64,000 nucleotides of DNA, taken from NCBI GenBank assembly GCA_963921195.1, contig OY992539.1:100448964-100512963 (forward strand), in the 5' to 3' direction. Numbering within the stretch: the first letter of the stretch is position 1; each line of letters begins with the position of its first letter. Shown piece by piece: positions 22,199 to 33,959 of the stretch. The notes beneath the pieces are model-generated. The model had not been told where the DNA came from and searched no databases. It saw only the letters and a program-made list of their open reading frames with translations. Source of the stretch: Pegoplata infirma (lineage: Eukaryota > Arthropoda > Insecta > Diptera > Anthomyiidae). A program made the position numbers and the translations under genes.

Positions 22199-23158
22199 GG
22201 GCGTGTGTGAAACGATAGCAAAGTTAGCTAGCCCATTGGGCTAGTAGAAATTTTGACAATAGTATAGACATTTTTGAAATTCAATAATTTTAAAAACAAA
22301 AATAAATAAATACAAAACAACCAATTAAAGAAATATAATATTTCAAAACATTTTTAAAAATTTAAAAAAAATATAAAAGAGGCGAAGAAATTGTAAATGT
22401 TTTAAAGAAGGCATGCATGTGACGCCATCAAATGTTCCTAATTAACAGCCTCGATGTGTATGCAGACAAGAAGCGAAACTCTTCCGGGTAACTTGTCGCC
22501 TCTTCCGGAAGATTCATCTTTATTTCTAGTATTTTTTTGTGACCAAAATAAAAGTTTTTGTAATTAAAATTTTGTGTTTTCTTATCGTATACATATGTAT
22601 GTATGTATGTATAAACGGGCAGAAAATTCTCTTGAAGGAAAATTGTCTCCGAATTTGAGACTTTTTTATGGAAAAATTTTTATTGGAAACAGAGAAAGCT
22701 TCTTACAATAAAAGTCCACATTTTTGGTGTAAAAAAGAACTAAAATCTAGCTTAGTTTTCCTAAAGAAAACATACGATTCTGATACCTTTTCCATGTAGG
22801 AAATATTTACATACATATATTTCCCACAGAATAGATGTTAGATCCTCAGAAGTGTTTCCTTTAGGAAAGTGGGTAAAAATCGGAGAATTTCCCTTTTGCA
22901 TAACGCTAAAACAAATTTATTTATTGTTTGCAACAATTGTGTTTGTTAATACATTGTAATTAGCAAAGAAAAATGTCTCTAAAAATATTTATGTATGTAT
23001 ATTGTTTAAAATATTTTATTTTTTTAATTTTATTAACAATTGTCAAAAATTTAGTTTGTCAAAAATGATATCATTTCACACAGCAGAAATATGAAATTTT
23101 CTCACCATAGAAAAATTATTAGTTACCACAGCACATTACTACCGTTTCACACACGCCC
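22199..23158. mobile_element. PIF/Harbinger-like element, 960 bp
   Basis: Ends GGGCGTGTGTGAAACGATAG and CTACCGTTTCACACACGCCC (19 of 20 paired), flanked by TTA at the left and TCA at the right, compatible with a decayed TWA duplication. No transposase frame. Confidence 0.65.
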
Positions 23159-23478
23159 TCAGAAAAGAATTAGGGCATATATTTTTATGTCTGTTTTGTT
23201 GCATCATATAAGAGCACTCAGACGAGAGACCATTGTAGAAGGGAAAAAAAATTATATTGATGTGTTTTCTGATCGGCTAAAGACTTTTTTTAGTCTTTTC
23301 AGAGTCCAAATATACGCTGGGAACACATATTTTTTTTTTAAACATTTCTCTTATTTGCACAGCAGTGAATAGCACATATACTTTTATTTATAATAATCCA
23401 CATTTTTTTCTCTAAATAATAATTTCCATTTAACAATTAAATTTTATTTAATTTTATATTTCTAACATCTTTTTCTAG

Positions 23479-23673
23479 AACTCATGCTCCTGGTGAATCT
23501 CCACGTATAATTGATGTCAAGGAACAACGAATTTCTGGTTTCTTTGTTTCTCTTATGATTGGCCTTTCTGTTACAATGGCACCAATACTGCGTCTCATTC
23601 CAATGGCTGTGTTATTTGGTGTATTCCTCTATATGGGTATTGCATCAATGAGTGGTGTACAATTCTTTGAAAG
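23479..23673 (+). CDS. Ae2: Anion exchanger, exon d (late membrane spans), 195 nt
   Basis: The acceptor is TTTTTCTAG ending at 23478 and the donor is GTAAAT at 23674. The exon is entered and left in phase 2, and the split codon at each end reads Arg (AG|A). The peptide begins THAPGESPRIIDVKEQRISG and ends LFGVFLYMGIASMSGVQFFE. The VKEQRISG, IPMAVLFG(V/I)FLYMG and SG(V/I)Q motifs are hallmarks of the SLC4 gate-domain end. A hydrophobic span (FFVSLMIGLSVTMAPIL) lies between. It is separated from the main exon by a 6.8-kb repeat-filled intron and from the next exon by only 139 bp. Confidence 0.95.
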
Positions 23674-23812
23674 GTAAATAAATTTATAAAAAAAAAAATA
23701 AATAATAGTAGTACAATATATTTTCAAAAGCAATTAAATTCAAAGAAAATCATTGATATGTACAACATTTCAAATAATACAGAAACTAATAAATATTTTT
23801 CTTTTTTTTCAG

Positions 23813-24041
23813 AGTACGTCTATTCTTTATGCCAGTTAAACATTATCCCCCCACTCCGTATGTGAAGAAAGTTCCTACGTGGAAGATGCATTTGTTTACG
23901 TTTACACAAGTGTTATGTTTGGCACTACTATGGGCTGTGAAATCATCAAAAATCTCGTTGGCTTTTCCATTCTTTTTAATTCTGATGGTACCCATTAGAC
24001 AGAAATTAGCATCTTGGTATAAACCACAAGAAATTCAAGCT
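23813..24041 (+). CDS. Ae2: Anion exchanger, exon e (last membrane spans), 229 nt
   Basis: The acceptor follows a long pyrimidine run (TTTTTCTTTTTTTTCAG) at 23796-23812 and the donor is GTAAGT at 24042. The peptide starts VRLFFMPVKHYPPTPYVKKV and continues WKMHLFTFTQVLCLALLW and LAFPFFLILMVPIRQKL. It aligns by eye with the AE1-AE3 block KPPKYHPDVPYVKRV..W(R/K)MHLFT and the LILTVPLR end, again favouring AE over NBC type. The Lys of VKHYPP is at or near the AE1 Lys851 position labelled by stilbene inhibitors (family knowledge). If the donor is not used, the frame adds only seven residues and stops at 24063-24065, so a short isoform is possible but unsupported. Confidence 0.95.
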
Positions 24042-24631
24042 GTAAGTATTAAATTTTTCGTTTAATAAATATTAACGACTTTGTGTCAGGTGACACCTCC
24101 CTGCAGAAAAAAAAAGTGTCATCTATCTTTAGACTGTTAAAAACAGGGCATATCGACGATTCTATTCTAAAAACATGTTAAATCTAAAACGCGAGTTTTG
24201 AGATAAATGCCTTCAAAGTTTTTTTTTTGACGATATCTCGGGCATGGTATGTGATAGAACCTTGAGACTTTTCGTTTTTATATCATAATTGCTATCTGTA
24301 TAAATAAAAAATTTAGATAGTTTTGCTTTTTATGTTTGTCATAGTCCAACTTTGGATTTATTGAAAAGAAAAATTAGACACGCCAAAGTTTACTCCCACT
24401 TTTGCGATATAACTTAAATCGGAGAACGGCTGGACTGATGTGAGACTTCATGCTTTTTAAATGTCCCTAATAGTCCAAATTAAATTTTTACGGAAAGAAT
24501 TATTGACCACGCCAACTTTTTTTCGATTTATATAAAATCGAAGAACGGCTGGATCAATATGGAAAATTTTGGTTTTTAAATGTTTTAAATAATTTTTTTA
24601 AGTAATATCTAAAATCCAATAACAGCCGGAA

Positions 24632-25431
24632 TAGGGTTTGCAAATAACCGCAGTTTCCCTTAACCGCGGTTACGTTTAAAATTCAAGCGATTAACCGCGG
24701 TTAACGGTTAACCGCACTCTTTTAAAATATTTTTAATTTAATTATTTTTTTAATAAAAAAAATGTATAATAAAAGTACTTCAATGATTTTGTCTAAAATG
24801 TAGACAGTGGAGGATAAAGCTTTTGGGTTTTGATGGAAAAAAGTTATAACAAACTTTTTTAAGACATTTCGATTGAATACTTTTTAAATTCTTAAAAATT
24901 TTATACTTCAAATATGTCTCCGATTTATAGCCATTTTTTGATAAAAAAGAATATTGGATTCTAGGGGTTTTTTTAAATGATCTTAAATTTCCGTATGTTT
25001 CTATAGAAAAAGGTTCAGAGGCTAAGAAATTTTTTCATCGATTCTTAGACATATTTTTTATAAAAACGGTTAAAGGTTCTGAGTATTTTCCGTCTATAGA
25101 AAAAGATTCAGACTCTGAGACATTTTTTTAATAGAAAATTATTCAAACTCTGAGGTATATTTTTTAAGAAAAAATCTGAGACATATTTTTATTAGAAACT
25201 GTGTCAGAATTTGTTTGTTCTACAGACAATTTTTAGATTCTAAATAAAAGTTTCATATTCTGAGGCATTTTTCGTGTATATAATTTTTTTATTATTCTTT
25301 GTTCCTATTTTCATTTTTATTTTTTTGTCTAAAAAATACTCTTTTGCCCTACTAATCTTATTTTAATTAAATTAACCGTAACCGCAGTATTGTTTTTTGC
25401 GGTTACGGTTAAAACCGCATTGCAAACCCTA
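24632..25431. mobile_element. hAT-type MITE, GCGGTTAACCGC words, 800 bp
   Basis: Ends TAGGGTTTGCAAATAACCGC and GCATTGCAAACCCTA. Flanks are AGCCGGAA and AGCCGGAC, a 7-of-8 target duplication. The subterminal parts are GGTTAACCGCGGTTA-type words. The middle is a degenerate TCTGAGACATTTTT array. Confidence 0.8.
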
Positions 25432-25602
25432 AGCCGGACTTTTTTCCCAACGGCTTGACAAATTTGGTTATTTTTTTTTTAAATTTCGTTAAAGTTTAAC
25501 TAAGGTTTTTACGGAAAGTAAAATTGTCCACGCCCACATTTTTTCATATATTTAAAGTTGCAGAACGACTAATCTGATTTGGATTGTTGTTGGATGTTGT
25601 CA

Positions 25603-26237
25603 TTTCAAACGCATCAAAATATCGGTGTACCCCATAAAGTATATATATTTATGATCAGTGATAGATTCTAAGACATTCTAGCGATGTCCGTCCGTCCGTC
25701 TGAAGTTAACACGATGAAGTCCAAAATAAAAGAGCTTTTCTCCCGACATATCGTACAAATATTTCTTATGTTCCTAGGCAGGTTAAGTTCGTAAATGAGC
25801 AAAATCGGACAAGGGGTAAAAAAGTTTTCCCTTGAAGAACTAAACCAACCTCTGAAAAATTTCATTTATTTACATGATTTTTTTGTGTTTTTTTTAACAA
25901 ATGCAACATTTTCATGCTACATGAAGTTCAAAGTCCTGCATTTGGACCCAAAGAATTGTCGTTTTTTTCGGTCCGCCCCCCCCCCCCCATTTATTGGGCG
26001 TGGAATAAATTTTTGTTTTTTTTTTTAATATTGATAACCTTGTATTTCTTTAGCGAAAAACGCATAAGAATGAATTTTTAAACACATATTTGGAAGAAAA
26101 TTACCCCCCCTCCCCCAATTACCACTACCGACCACCACCCCCCAAAAAAAGAAAATGCCCCTGATTTTTTTTTTTATGTTTTTGCATGTTGGAGGGTATA
26201 AAAGATTCGGCACAGCCGAATTTAACACTCTTACTTG
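25603..26237 (+). mobile_element. DINE-1/mini-me-like element, copy C
   Basis: CGCATCAAAATATCGGTGTA, TATATATATTTATGATCAGTG, GATGTCCGTCCGTCCGTC (GTCY), a poly-C tract at 25977-25988, GGAGGGTATAAAAGATTCGG with hairpin ATTCGGC-ACA-GCCGAAT, and end ACTCTTACTTG before T's. The left TATACCCTCCA block is missing. Confidence 0.7.
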
Positions 26238-26299
26238 TTTTTTTTTAAATTTTCAAATGAAAGTTCATTGAATTCTCCACAAGGTGTCACATTTTTAAG

Positions 26300-27620
26300 G
26301 CAGTAGTAATTTTTAGTTTTCGAGCAATACGAATTTGAACAAAGTATCATAAAATGTGGTAAACAATTTTTGCATGACATCGCGTTTTATTTAATTTTAT
26401 TTATCTGTAACTTAATAATTCTGAAGTTTCCGAAACACATCTATTTCACCGTCCGACAGCAAATATTAAACATGAACCGGATGATATAAGTCTGAAAGTA
26501 GAGATCAAATGGAAAAAAACTGCATTTACAGTTTTTCATTTCGTGATCCTGTTTCCTTTTAAAAGGACTTCAAAATTTTAAAGGATACATTTTGTAAAAT
26601 ATTTTTGAAATATTTGTTATTGTCCTAGGATGACACTGGTGACAGCAGATGAAAGTGGAGGATCTCCCCTAATTTTTCATTTTGCCATATCAGGACAAAA
26701 GGATGTAAATAAAGTCATTTGAAAACTTTATCAACATAGTTTAATGAAAATTTTTAATTATATTAAAGGACACATATGCAAAAATAATAAAATAGGAAAA
26801 TTATGGGAGATCCTTCTCTTTCATTTGCTATCAATAGTGGTCAAGTACATATATTAAAAAAAATATTTTATAAAATTTAATCCTCTAAAACTTTGAAGTC
26901 CTTTAAAAAGGAAACAGTATCACGAAATGAAAAACTGTAAATGCAGTTTTACTACATTGAGTATCTAGTTTCAAACGTATATTATATATCCAGTTCGTGT
27001 TCAACACCTTTTTCAATTTTTGTCGGACGTTGTTTCATAAGAGTTTTGTATGGGCTATCGATTGGCACCATTTGTTTTTGAAAAAAAGTTATAACCGGTT
27101 CTGAGTTTTTCAAATTTCTGATAAAAATTGATTTATTTGAAACAAGTCGGTGTTAATTTTATTTTAAATATTTTTAAATAAGAGCTCATTAAATTCTTTT
27201 CAAAACTAAAAATTTTAAGAGAGTTGTTATTTTTTGTTTTCGATAAAATTGACTTCAAAGATTAAACTCATTTTCACGAAAATGAAAAATAACTGCTCTT
27301 TGAAAATTTAAAATTTTGTAGAGAATTTAATGAACTTTCATTTGAAACTGTTAAAACAAAAAATAAAAAATTTATACAAAATTTTAAAAATTCGGAACCA
27401 GTTCTGAACTTTTTCCAACAAAAACTTATGCCATTCGTTAGACGATACAAAACTCTATTAAATATATGTGTTTCAGAAACTCTAGAATTGTGGAGCTACT
27501 GATACAAAAATTAAATAAAAAGCGATGTCATAAACAATTTTAACATAAAGCGATGTCATGAAAAAATTTTACCATATTTAACGATACTTTGAAGTTCAAA
27601 GTCATATATATCGGAAACCA
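26300..27620. mobile_element. Foldback of unknown class, host of the 26447 insertion
   Basis: CATGACATCGCGTTTTATTT (about 26374) pairs with AAAAAGCGATGTCAT (about 27516). AATTCTGAAGTTTCCGAAAC pairs with GTTTCAGAAACTCTAGAATT. GGCTATCGATTGGCACC pairs with GCCATTCGTTAGACGAT. Boundaries are approximate. Confidence 0.55.
26447..27032. mobile_element. CACCGTCCGACA foldback, complete copy 2
   Basis: Ends CACCGTCCGACAGCAAATAT and TTTTTGTCGGACGTTG, flanked by TTT on each side. Nearly the whole element is palindromic: GCATTTACAGTTTTTCATTTC against GAAATGAAAAACTGTAAATGC, and CCTTTTAAAAGGAC against GTCCTTTAAAAAGG. No ORF. Confidence 0.75.
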
Positions 27621-27729
27621 AAAATACCTGCACAAAAACAAAAAAAAATTATTCAATTTTGCACCAGTAAACGATTGAGTAAATTTTACATAAAAATTTA
27701 TTAAATATATACCAAAAAAATTGTGTAAT

Positions 27730-28501
27730 TATACCCTACACCACACTGTGGTACAGGGTATAATGAGTTTGTGCAGATGTTTGTAACTACCCGAAATATT
27801 GGTACTAGACCCACCTTTAAGTACATATATCGATCGACTCAGAATCACTTTTTGAGTCGATTTAGCGATGTCCGTCCGTCTGTCGGTCTGTCCATGTAAA
27901 TGGTGTAAACACGCTATAGGTCGCAACTTTTAAACAATTGACTTGAAATTTGATACTTAAGCCTCTCTTGGCCCAAGGACAAAGCCTATTGCAATTGGAA
28001 AAAATCGGTCCATATTTAGACCTAGACCCCATACAAAGGTCCTCTTTAGTTTTGACTCAAATAACTCTAATAACCGTATTATAATAGGTATCTTTTCGAG
28101 TTTTAAAGTAATCGGACCAGTTCTTCTTGTAGCCCCCATACAAACCACCTTCCCGCTTTTCACATAAATCTCTCTAATTTCATGAAAATAGAAAATATTT
28201 AATAAAAATTTTGTTTGGGTATGTTAAACGCGTACTTAAATAACTTTATGAAATCTGATAATTATCGGACCAGTTTTGGACTTGGGCCCCTTGTGAAAAT
28301 TTGGCCCGATATTCAGTTAAAGCTGTTTATTGCCAACATATAGAAGCCTTTTTCACTCAAATTTGATTTGTGAATGTTTTTTGCATTAATTAAAGGTTTG
28401 ACAAAATATAGATCTAATCGGTCCATGGGACCCGTTTTCCGGGAAACTCTGGTATTGGATATTATATGGTCGGTCTTGACCGACTATAATTTTCTTACTT
28501 G
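27730..28501 (+). mobile_element. DINE-1/mini-me-like element, copy D (divergent subfamily)
   Basis: TATACCCTACACCACACTG ... TACAGGGTATAATG at the left; ATATATCGATCGACTCAG; AGCGATGTCCGTCCGTCTG (GTCY); end GGTCTTGACCGACTATAATTT then CTTACTTG before T's. The interior (GACCAGTTCTTCTTGTAGCC and similar) is not shared with the other copies. Confidence 0.65.
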
Positions 28502-28629
28502 TTTTTAATTGAAGCAATTAATACTTTACTCAAAATTATTCGTCTTTTTTAATTAAGTTTTTTAATTGTTTCAACTAAAAATTTACTCAAAGTTTATATT
28601 TTTTTTTAAGTTTAAAAAAGTTTCACATT

Positions 28630-29664
28630 TTTTTTGGGGTGGTGAAATAAAGCCATAGGCAATAAGGCCATATGGCCTTATTTCCCAAAGAGTTGAGAAA
28701 TAAGACCATATGGCGTTATTACCAACCACTGTTGGAAATAAAGCCATATATGGCTTTGTTACTCATTTGAATATTTTTTAAAAATGTTCATCATTATTTT
28801 GCGGAGAGTGTGGAAATATATTTCCACGTAAATCCTGCTACCCAAAAAAAAAAAAATATTTAGCGAAGCCGCTAAATTAATTTATGGAGTTTGAAATGGC
28901 GTACGGACATAGCGCCCAAGGTCTTATCGCCCAAAACCGTAAATGTCATATCGCTCAAGCTGCGACATATAGCCCAAAATGATAGGTCTAAAAATGTCAT
29001 TTCTCCCAAAACCAAATTGTCAAAAAATCCAAAATATTTTTTTGGACGAAATGTCCAAATTACGACTTCTATGATTTGTTTTTTTTTTTTTTAATAAAGG
29101 TTTTCTGCGTAGCCGGCCTTTGGCCGGGCTTAGGGATTACATACTCCATGCATTAAACCCACCCTCTCTGCAATCCAAAGCTATTTTGGTAGCGCAAATG
29201 CCTGCTACCCTAGAAAACTTTACTTTGCGGAGAGGGTGGGTTTAATGCATGGATTTTGTAATCCCTAAGCCCGGCCGAAGGCCGGCTACACAGAAAAACT
29301 TTTTTTGTTAACAAATCGTTAAATTAAAACACTGTCAATAAAAAAATTGGTGCCCTAGACCCCTGTAAGTTCCGAGGTTTCTGCGTAGCCGGCCTTCGGC
29401 CGGGCTTAGGAATTACAAACTCCATAAATTAATTTAGCGGCTTCGCTAAATAATTTTTTTTTTTGGGTAGCAGGATTTACGGGGAAATATATATCCACAT
29501 TTTCAACTGATATGCCTTTATTTCCACTTTGGTTGCAAAATCAATATGACTTTATTGCTTAATCGTGTTGGTAATAAAGCCATATGGCCTTATTTCCCAT
29601 TGAATTGAGAAATAAGGCCATATGGCTTTATTGCCTATGGCTTTATTTCACCCCCCCTTTTTTT
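28630..29664. mobile_element. GCCATATGGC foldback, about 1.03 kb
   Basis: TGAAATAAAGCCATAGGCAA, then TAAGGCCATATGGCCTTATTT, is mirrored by AAGGCCATATGGCTTTATT and GCCTATGGCTTTATTTCAC. GGCCATATGGCC-type words are reiterated in both arms. The centre holds a second palindrome (29101-29305) with GTAGCCGGCC...GGCCGGCTACAC and GCATTAAACCCACCCTC against GAGGGTGGGTTTAATGC. No duplication could be fixed. Confidence 0.7.
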
Positions 29665-30828
29665 TACGAGAAAAATATTTTTTTTTTACTTTTACCAAAT
29701 ATATTTTTGTCTTAAAGACATAGAAAAATTATACAAAGAGGATTCTAACTTTAATATACTATATGCAAAAAACTATTAACTATATGAGAATTCTGAAAAC
29801 TAAGAGAACAAAAACAAGTAGAAAGTTAAATTCGACTTGGCCGAATCTATGAATTCCCTCCACATTGCCCTGTTTAAGTTATAATACATTTTCTAACGTG
29901 AAAAAATAACATTTTTGATTAGAAATATTTTATTTTGTGTAAAAAACCTTTTTTTACTAATTTTTGAAAAAAAAAAAAAAATAATAATTTACTAAATTTT
30001 TTTTTGAGTGTAAAATTTTTTTTGAGTGTAAAATTGTTTTCGAGTGTATTTTTTTTTTAGTGTAAAAATATTTTTGAGTGACAAAAATGCGTTGTAAAAT
30101 ATTTTTGTGAATTACCAATGTTTGTAAAACATGTTTAACGGGTTTTCAACACGTGGATTCAAGGTGAAGCGAATCTGAAATTTACGGTTTGGTTAATAAC
30201 TTTTGAACCACTAGACCGATTTGGCTGAACTTCATTATGGACCAGCTCAGGGGAACGACAAATATATATGCCAAGCTTCAGCATCCTTTGAACTGACTTT
30301 AGAAAGTTATCGTGTTTTTTATCTCGTAAATTCGCGAAAAACACTTGCCTAAATTTTTAATTGCGTCAATTAAAAAATTGCTCAATTTTTTTTGGAATTT
30401 TAAACTGTGTGCCTTCTGAAAATTTTGCATTTTGTAGAGAACTTAATGTACTTTCATTTAAAATTAAAAAAAAAATAGGTTAAATTTGGAAAATTCAGAT
30501 ATATGTATTTTTAATTTTTTAAAAAACAAATACTGCCAATCGATAACCAATACAAAACTCTATAACATAAATGTGAGTTGGCCCATTTTTCCAAAAATCT
30601 AAAACTTTTTTCCATGATTTGTTAGTTTAACATAGGACAATATGTATGTTTAACTTGGATCCAAAAGCATTTTTTGTGGTACTTTTGAAATGAAAAGCTC
30701 CATATGTATCAAAAATGGCCTGTCTTAACAACGGCTGGACCGATTAGGCTAATTAATTTTTTAAATGTTTTTACCACACCCACTCTTTTCGATATATCTA
30801 TAATTATCTTATTCATACAATAACTTTC
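29665..30828. other. Intron remainder before last exon
   Basis: Contains a decayed mini-me-like start at 29811 (AACAAGTAGAAAGTTAAATTCG), a GAGTGTAAAATTT short-period stretch at 30000-30075, and TACAAAACTCTATAACATAA at 30556 resembling 27446. No ORF with a recognised product. Confidence 0.4.
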
Positions 30829-30844
30829 TTTCGTTTATTTATAG

Positions 30845-30916
30845 TTGGATGGCAACGAAGTTAAACCTGATGAAGATGAACCAGATTTTTATGAAGAGGC
30901 AAACTTTCCTGCATAA
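30845..30916 (+). CDS. Ae2: Anion exchanger, last coding exon (acidic C-terminal tail), 23 codons plus stop
   Basis: The acceptor is TTTCGTTTATTTATAG at 30829-30844, entered in phase 0 after a 6.8-kb intron. The peptide reads LDGNEVKPDEDEPDFYEEAN then FPA and stop (TAA 30914-30916). AE proteins end with a short acidic cytoplasmic tail containing LDADD (AE1) or LDANE (AE2), proposed but debated as a carbonic anhydrase II contact. LDGNE here is the same motif in the same place. The length and acidity fit an AE tail. Other C-terminal exons could exist but none was seen. Confidence 0.92.
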   Translation: MDGNEVKPDEDEPDFYEEANFPA

Positions 30917-31060
30917 AAAAAAACAAATGTTTATATTAGAAATTGCACAAAATACATATAAATATGTTACTATTATTTGTTTGAAACTGTTAAACTGTAC
31001 TAGAGTCTATTTACTTAATTATATTTAAAAAAAAAAAAAAACTAAAAACAAAGAATAAAA
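30917..31060 (+). promoter_or_regulatory. 3' UTR with poly(A) signal of the anion exchanger
   Basis: AT-rich sequence after the stop codon holds AATAAA at 31054-31059, about 140 bp downstream of TAA. Further AATAAA-like words occur near 31265-31275, so the true cleavage site is uncertain. Confidence 0.6.
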
Positions 31061-31749
31061 TTGTAGTATTTTTATGTACATAAGTACTTAATTTTAGTAA
31101 TATAAGTAATATAATTATAACGATAAGTCATTTCAATTAAAATGTATGTACTTATGTAAACAACTTTAAAAACTATTTTTATAAACTTTTTTTTTTGTTT
31201 TCTTTAATCCTTGAAACAACATAATTTATGAGCTTTACTACTTAAAGTATTAAAATTAAAACATAAAAATAAAAATATTTAAATATAGTGATAAAAAAAA
31301 TGATTTTGCTTACCATATCTTTAGGTGACTTAAGTTGGAAAATAACAGACTAAAATTTGCTACATTCAAAACAAAACCTCTATCCAATCAGCAGAAAAAT
31401 CTCATAAAAATACATCCATTTTGAGGAACAATCTGAAAATTTAAAATGGATTTTATTTTACAAGGAAAAAGAAACAAGTAAAAAAAGTTAAATTCGACTT
31501 TGCCAAATGTATTCATACCCTCCCCAATTTAAAAAAAGTTTATTCGCAAAAAAAATCCGCGAAAAAAATAAAAAAAATATTAATTGGAATTTTTCTATAT
31601 GAAACCATTTGAGATTACTTGCAGTTCGCAAGGCAAAATCTGGGAAAATTAAAAATTTTTCTAAATCAATAAGTCTAGGAATATTAAAATTTTTCTAGAG
31701 GAAAAATTTTGTAATTTTTTCATAGGAAAAATTTTAGAACTTTTCTATA
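31061..31749. other. Downstream flank of the anion exchanger gene
   Basis: AT-rich. A decayed mini-me-like piece begins near 31466 (ACAAGTAAAAAAAGTTAAATTCG) and reads ATACCCTCCCC at 31515. Nothing else recognised. Confidence 0.4.
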
Positions 31750-32808
31750 CACTCAAAAAAAAAAAGTGAACTAAAATCTGGGAAAATTAACTCAATTTTA
31801 AGAAAAAGAGGGAATGATTTGGCTCCAAAGATTTTTTTTTCTTGGTTATAGTTCATAATTTTCCCTAAATAAAAGGAAAACAAAGTTAATTAATTTTTAG
31901 CTAATTTTAACTTGAAAATGGGAAAAATTATATAACACTTTAGTTCATTCACATTTTAAAACAAGATTGGGTCTAGACCCTGGACCCATGGGTTCGGACC
32001 CCATTGCTCCAGCCCCTTGTTAACTCGAGACCCTGTTGGGCTCTTTAAGGGTCCCCATAGATTTTGACCCAAAATTTGTGTCCGTTTCGCTCTAACTTGC
32101 TTAGTTTTTGAGATACGGTAATAAGGGCTCTGATAGGGTCTTGAGAATCTTAAAAACTGGATAGCTCAAAAACTATTAATCGGAGGGCTTTCGGGCTTAC
32201 TCGTGTTAGCAGTATTTACCGAGATATGTGCATATATAAAATCTCGGGAATTTGAAATTTTAGATCTAAAATATGGGTCTTGAGACCCCGACAGATATGG
32301 AGAGCTAGGCTGTTCCATATTTTTCTTTGCAGTCTTTCTTTTGAAAATTTTATCCGTTTCGCTCTATCTCGCTTAGTTTTTGAGATATCGCCATTTTGAA
32401 TTTTTAACTAAATTCTAAGAAGTTATTTACTAAATTCTCAGAAGTTACTAACTAAATTCTAAGAAATACACTTCCTCAAAGAAGAGGAAAACGATGATAT
32501 TTTTTTTTAGTAAATTTTAATTAAACTTGAACTAAATTGTTTTTTAAGAAATATGTCTTAAAAATAAAGATACTTTTTTAGATTTGTGGAAAATTTCTTT
32601 GGCAGTAAGAATTTTTTTCCTAATATTTAAAAATTCCATTTAAAGAAAACTATGAACTACTTTTAAGTAAATTAACTAAACTTTTTTCCTCATAGTTAAG
32701 AAAATTTCTCATTTTTTAGCTAAATTTTACTTAATTTTAGGAAAATTCATGATAAATTTTAAAAGACATTTTTTACTTAAATTAAGCTAAGTCTTTTTTT
32801 TTTCAGTG
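31750..32808 (+). mobile_element. CACTCAAA element with TA duplication and GGGTCTAGACCC core, 1.06 kb
   Basis: Ends CACTCAAAAAAAAAAAG and TTTTTTTTTTCAGTG, TA on both sides (31748-31749, 32809-32810). Outer parts are TAAATTTTA..AGGAAAA words. The middle (about 31965-32400) carries the GTGTCCGTTTCGCTCTAACTT core also found in 37879-39454 and 62660-63526. Confidence 0.75.
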
Positions 32809-33000
32809 TAGGGAAAATCTGAAAATTCTTCTTTCAAAAAAGCCTGAGTAGGAGATGGATAAAAAGGAAAGAGGAAAAGAATAGGATATTATGTGAGCAT
32901 TTTTTCTAGGAAAATTTTCCAAATATTTCTTATCTAAGAATTTATAATTCTTGGATTTTTTTTATACGAAAAAAGTCTAGAGTCTTAAAATGTGTCAATA

Positions 33001-33509
33001 CACTCAAAAAAAAAAAAACCCTTTAAAATTACAAGAAAAACTTGTAACTTTTATTGGTTTGCTACCTTCTATTTGACAAAAATTCCTAGTAATTTTACAA
33101 GCTTTTTACCAATAAAATTGTAAATTTACAAATTTTTTGACACGATAAAATTTACAAAGAGGTTTCGTAGTTTTACTAGATTTTTTGCTACATACTACTT
33201 TACGAGAATTCTTAGAAATTTACAAGCTTTTTACCAAGAATTTTGTAATTTTACAAGCTTTTTACCAATTAAATTATAATTTATAGTTCTTTTGGCGCAA
33301 TTAAAATTACAATTACTTCTCGTGAATCAAGTTGATTTTGTAAAATTATCTTGGAAATTTGTAAAATTACAAAAAAATTTTAAAATTAGAATAAAAAAAT
33401 TGAAATTTTGATCCAAATTTGTTTGTTAAAAATAAGTAAAACGGTCAAATATTAGTAAAATGGGATTATGAGAGTTTTCCTTGTAATTAAAAAAAGTTTT
33501 TTTTGTGTG
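33001..33509. mobile_element. CACTCAAA element, GTAAAATTAC type, 509 bp
   Basis: Ends CACTCAAAAAAAAAAAAAC and GTTTTTTTTGTGTG, TA on both sides (32999-33000, 33510-33511). The interior is of TTTACAAGCTTTTTACCAA and TTTGTAAAATTAC words. Confidence 0.75.
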
Positions 33510-33519
33510 TAGGAAAAAT

Positions 33520-33860
33520 AAGAAAATTTACTTCAGGGAAAATTTTAGAATATTTTTATTGAAAAAATTTATAAGAAATTGAAAAAGTTATAAAGAATCT
33601 GTGACTTTTTTTTATAGGAAAAATATCTTGGAATCTGAAATTTTTATTTTAAAGAAGTCTCAGAATCTAATACTATATCTTTAGAAAAAATATCCTAAAT
33701 TCTGAGATAACGTTTCAGAATCTGAAATTATTTCTATTAGAAATATGCCTGAAAATCAAAGACTTTTTAAAAGGAAAAGCTGAGACCTTTTCTATAGGGA
33801 AAAAGTCTTAGAACCATATAAAAGAAACTTCAGCCCTTTTTGGTAGGACAAAAGTATTTT
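33520..33860. repeat. Degenerate TCAGAATCTGAGA array
   Basis: About 30-45-bp units with (T)CAGAATCTGA, TTTTTCTATAGG and GAAAAA in varying order. Similar arrays lie at 24990-25270, 40355-40690, 42665-43830, 44237-44985 and 53160-53950. Confidence 0.65.
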
Positions 33861-33959
33861 TATAAAGAACAAGTAAGAGTGTTAAATTCGGCTGTGCCGA
33901 ATCTTTTATACCCTCCAAAATGTAAAAAAAAATAAAAATTGTCAGGAGCGTTTTTTGTT

